Assembly: GCA_949289855.1 (NCBI GenBank)
Contig: CASEPS010000001.1
Span: forward strand, 16,799 to 80,798
Direction of reading: 5' to 3'
From: an uncultured Erysipelotrichaceae bacterium
Lineage (GTDB): Bacteria > Bacillota_I > Bacilli_A > Erysipelotrichales > Erysipelotrichaceae
Length of the DNA: 64,000 nucleotides
In this document: positions 61,518-64,000 of the stretch, piece by piece
Layout of the letters: each line of letters begins with the position of its first letter
Position numbering within the stretch: position 1 is the first letter of the stretch
Program-made: the position numbers and the translations under genes
Notes under the pieces: generated by a model
Told to the model about the DNA's origin: nothing
Seen by the model: only the letters and a program-made list of their open reading frames with translations
The model's database searches: none

Positions 61518-61545
61518 TTGCGTTTTACTTCAATTTGACTATGAT
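61518..61545 (+). promoter_or_regulatory. Probable promoter of the sulfatase gene
   Basis: TTGCGT (61518-61523), 16 bases, TATGAT (61540-61545), 23 bases ahead of the start codon. Confidence 0.45.
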
Positions 61546-61567
61546 AGTGAATTGTAAAGGAAACGTA

Positions 61568-63145
61568 ATGGAAAAGAAAAACAAAACTAGCAAAAGATTG
61601 ATCAGAACACTAACAGTTCTCGCATTCATATTGATTATCCTTGCGACTGTACTTGCATTAGCCGCAAGATGGGTTATGTCCACATGGGCAAATCTCAGTA
61701 TGTCTGAACTGATGTATCAGCTTTCTGCACCAATAGAAGGAACCAATGAAGAAATGATTATGGACTGCATATTCAAATGTGTCATCCCTGCAGTTGTCAT
61801 TATTGGTTTGATGGGCATTGTTTTCTATGCCTCAAGAAAGAAAAAGACAATGTATAAAGTTGTCCTTGCCCTTTCTGTTACCATAGCTTCTTCGGTTCTT
61901 TTCTACACAAAGTCCATTGTTTGGGACACATTGGCAGTGGATGAATATCTTTCTTACCAGAACAATCCTTCCACTTTTATTGAAGAAAACTATGTAGACC
62001 CGGATAGTGTGAATATTACATTCCCTGAACAGAAAAGGAATCTGATTTACATTTTCTTAGAGTCTATGGAAACGACGTATTCTGATATTTCTCATGGTGG
62101 AGGATTTGATGTAAATGTCATTCCAGAACTGACAACGATTGCGCAAAGCAATGAAGACTTTTCTGGAAATGAAACAAAAATCAATGGTGCGTATGCACTT
62201 CCATATACTACATGGACTATGGGAGCTATGTTTGCACAGACTTCAGGACTTCCACTAAAGAATAATCTGGAAAACAATGACATGGTAACCCAGTCAAGGT
62301 TCTTTGCGGACACAACATGTCTTGGGGATATTCTCGAAGACAATGGTTATAGTAATACATTGCTCATTGGTTCTGATGCGACCTTTGGAGGCAGAAGACT
62401 GTACTTTACCGAACATGGTAACTACACCATCTATGACCATGGATATGCCCAGGACAATGGATGGATTCCTGATGACTATAAAGTCTGGTGGGGCTATGAA
62501 GATTCAAAGCTTTTCACCTTTGCCAAAGATGTATTGAATGACCTGTCCAGTCAGGAAGAACCATTTAATCTGACTATGCTAACAGTAGATACACATTTTG
62601 AAGATGGTTATAAATGTACAGAATGTGGAAATGAATACGAAGACTCATTTGATGGTAACCAATACGCAGATGTGATGGCATGTTCATCAAGACAGGTACA
62701 GACATTCCTTGAATGGTGTGAAGAACAGCCATGGTATGAAAATACAACAATTGTATTAGTGGGTGACCATCCAACCATGGATGGTGATTTCACCAATGAT
62801 ATGACAGATGGTTACCAGAGAAGAGCATATGTTTCTTATGTTAACTCTGCTGTAACAGCAGAATCTGATAATTACAGGCAATATTCCACCATGGACCACT
62901 TCCCAACAACCCTTGCGGCAATGGGAATAACCATTGAAGGAAACAGACTGGGACTTGGAACAAACTTGTTCTCGAGTGAAGAGACCTTACTTGAACAATA
63001 TGGACTGGATACAGTCACAGAAGAATTGAACAAGAAGTCAGAGTTCATGGAAGACCTTGCGGGCATTGACTTCACAAGTGAAGAACTGAGAGAAAACCAG
63101 GCAAAGTCCTACCATGAAGACCATGGAAAGACTGTTTACAACTAA
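61568..63145 (+). CDS. LTA-synthase-like sulfatase-family phosphoglycerol transferase
   Basis: 525 residues from ATG 61568 after AAAGG. Three hydrophobic helices (about 13-36, 67-88, 96-115) lead to an outer sulfatase/alkaline phosphatase domain from about 160. Metal-binding and catalytic marks: IYIFLESMETTYSD, the probable nucleophile threonine in YALPYTTWTMGAMFAQTSG, LTVDTHFEDGYKC and VLVGDHPTMDGDF. This is the order in LtaS/MdoB enzymes, which move phosphoglycerol (or phosphoethanolamine) from lipid to glycan. The N-terminus is shorter than in LtaS (five helices). It may decorate the polysaccharides made here. Confidence 0.85.
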   Translation: MEKKNKTSKRLIRTLTVLAFILIILATVLALAARWVMSTWANLSMSELMYQLSAPIEGTNEEMIMDCIFKCVIPAVVIIGLMGIVFYASRKKKTMYKVVLALSVTIASSVLFYTKSIVWDTLAVDEYLSYQNNPSTFIEENYVDPDSVNITFPEQKRNLIYIFLESMETTYSDISHGGGFDVNVIPELTTIAQSNEDFSGNETKINGAYALPYTTWTMGAMFAQTSGLPLKNNLENNDMVTQSRFFADTTCLGDILEDNGYSNTLLIGSDATFGGRRLYFTEHGNYTIYDHGYAQDNGWIPDDYKVWWGYEDSKLFTFAKDVLNDLSSQEEPFNLTMLTVDTHFEDGYKCTECGNEYEDSFDGNQYADVMACSSRQVQTFLEWCEEQPWYENTTIVLVGDHPTMDGDFTNDMTDGYQRRAYVSYVNSAVTAESDNYRQYSTMDHFPTTLAAMGITIEGNRLGLGTNLFSSEETLLEQYGLDTVTEELNKKSEFMEDLAGIDFTSEELRENQAKSYHEDHGKTVYN

Positions 63146-63169
63146 AGGGATGAATTCCCTTTTCTTTTT
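63144..63169 (+). terminator. Rho-independent terminator
   Basis: AAGGGA/TCCCTT hairpin overlapping the stop codon, followed by TTCTTTTT. Confidence 0.65.
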
Positions 63170-63218
63170 GCTGGAAATTCACTATGATGGTAACGTTATA
63201 TAACATGTGGGGATGTTT

Positions 63219-63857
63219 ATGAATAAAAGTAACAGAGATTTTATTGAAGAAGAGAAGGAAGTGGATCTTCCAACACTTGAAGATACAGAAGAAAGAAGAG
63301 AATATAGTTCAGATGAACCGGCTTTTCTGAAGTCAATTGATGACCATACAAAAACATTAAAGCTGGATGCGGTAGAAGTTACTATGCAGCCAGAAGAGAA
63401 CAGAGAACCTGTAGAAGAAGAGGATGAAGACAAAGGATACCTTGTAAAAAGGGTATTGTTATTGATCGTTCTTGCAATAGTTCTGGTTGGTCTTGGCTTG
63501 TTTGCCGTTCTTTCTAACAGACAGGATGAAGAAAAGCTTGCTGAACAAAGACAACAGCAGATAGCAGAACAGACACCAGAACCAACAACTACACCAACAC
63601 CTTCTGCTACACCGGTACCAACTTCTACACCAGATGCAGCCACACCAGAACCAGCACCACAATACGGTACTGCTATTATTAATGCAGAACTGATCAAAAG
63701 AGACCAGCCAAGTGTAAATGGTGCTGCGGTTGGTTCTGCTTATGCAGGTGAGTCGTACCAGGTAATCAATATGCAGGAAGCAGAAGGATATACATGGTAT
63801 CAGCTTTCTGACAACACCTGGGTTGCCAGCGAAGGAACATGGGTCACTTACCAATAA
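63219..63857 (+). CDS. Membrane-anchored SH3b protein
   Basis: 212 residues from ATG 63219 (TGGGGA 6 bases upstream). An acidic cytoplasmic part contains EPAFLKSIDDHTKTL (about residues 32-46, related to the FLKGED motif), followed by one helix (about 83-105), a Thr/Pro-rich linker and an SH3b domain from about 150: AELIKRDQPSVNGAAVGSAY and a GYTWYQLSDNTWVASEGTWV ending. It is a paralogue of the 29149 protein, 34 kb away, so this protein type brackets regions 3-5. Confidence 0.75.
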   Translation: MNKSNRDFIEEEKEVDLPTLEDTEERREYSSDEPAFLKSIDDHTKTLKLDAVEVTMQPEENREPVEEEDEDKGYLVKRVLLLIVLAIVLVGLGLFAVLSNRQDEEKLAEQRQQQIAEQTPEPTTTPTPSATPVPTSTPDAATPEPAPQYGTAIINAELIKRDQPSVNGAAVGSAYAGESYQVINMQEAEGYTWYQLSDNTWVASEGTWVTYQ

Positions 63858-63943
63858 TCATGGGAGAATGATGTGAATTGCACATTTTCTAACTTTTTCT
63901 TTGTCAAGCTAAATTGAAAATGTCCTAAATATTTTGAAATATT

Positions 63944-63980
63944 AGCACCGGGTATCAACAGGAAATCCGGTGCTGTTGTT
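63944..63980 (+). terminator. Terminator-like hairpin at window end
   Basis: AGCACCGG (63944) pairs with CCGGTGCT (ending 63974) followed by GTTGTTTG. No gene seen in 63858-64000. Confidence 0.55.
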
Positions 63981-64000
63981 TGTTTCTGAAGGCGATAAAA

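Overview
The window looks like a chromosomal segment of a low-to-moderate GC Bacillota bacterium. I favour an Erysipelotrichia-like lineage, but that placement is an inference from gene style, not proven by any marker here. Support for a Gram-positive host: strong AGGAGG ribosome sites, three LytR-CpsA-Psr (LCP) proteins, an LTA-synthase-type sulfatase, and no lipid A or outer-membrane genes. Every intact gene is on the + strand. No tRNA, rRNA or CRISPR was seen.

Region 1 (1-11.4 kb) is accessory DNA. It holds a 5'-truncated AAA/DUF4143 ATPase, two proteins with a plasmid pRiA4b ORF-3-like domain flanking an AlbA_2/HATPase regulator, and two different SMC/ABC-like AAA ATPases. The second ATPase is translationally coupled to a small protein with a D...ExK nuclease-like motif, which makes a candidate defence module. 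Next come an ECF sigma factor fused to a membrane anchor and a large outer domain, and two small membrane proteins. At 11.46-11.90 kb lie the back-to-back remains of a HAD phosphatase and an AGE-family epimerase, best explained by one deletion.

Region 2 (12-28 kb) is a Wzx/Wzy-type polysaccharide cluster: glycosyltransferase, Wzx flippase, DegT aminotransferase, hexapeptide acetyltransferase, LCP ligase, CapD/PglF-type 4,6-dehydratase, small PglC-like initiating transferase, SDR epimerase, four further glycosyltransferases plus a WbsX-type protein, and an EpsG/Wzy-like polymerase. Its centre (21.8-27.9 kb) is visibly AT-richer than the rest.

Region 3 (28-32 kb) encodes three membrane-anchored proteins (two with a C-terminal SH3-like domain), a lipid kinase and a HEPN-like orphan.

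Region 4 (31.7-56 kb) is a second polysaccharide system that uses GDP-mannose and an ABC exporter: WbaP-type initiating transferase, ROK fructokinase, ManA, two ManC-type enzymes, a phosphohexomutase, GMD and an RMD-like reductase (predicting GDP-D-rhamnose), many GT4 transferases and Wzm/Wzt. Four small coiled-coil proteins with a shared motif each sit directly upstream of a GT4 gene. This repeated pair is the most novel-looking feature of the window. A GtrB-like synthase, a GT-C-like membrane protein and, further on, a GtrA-like flippase suggest side-chain glycosylation.

Region 5 (56-64 kb) has two tandem LCP paralogues, GtrA, a left-handed beta-helix acyltransferase, TsaC/YrdC, the LTA-synthase-like sulfatase and a further SH3 membrane protein. 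Together regions 2-5 read as a wall-polysaccharide biosynthesis, export, decoration and attachment locus.
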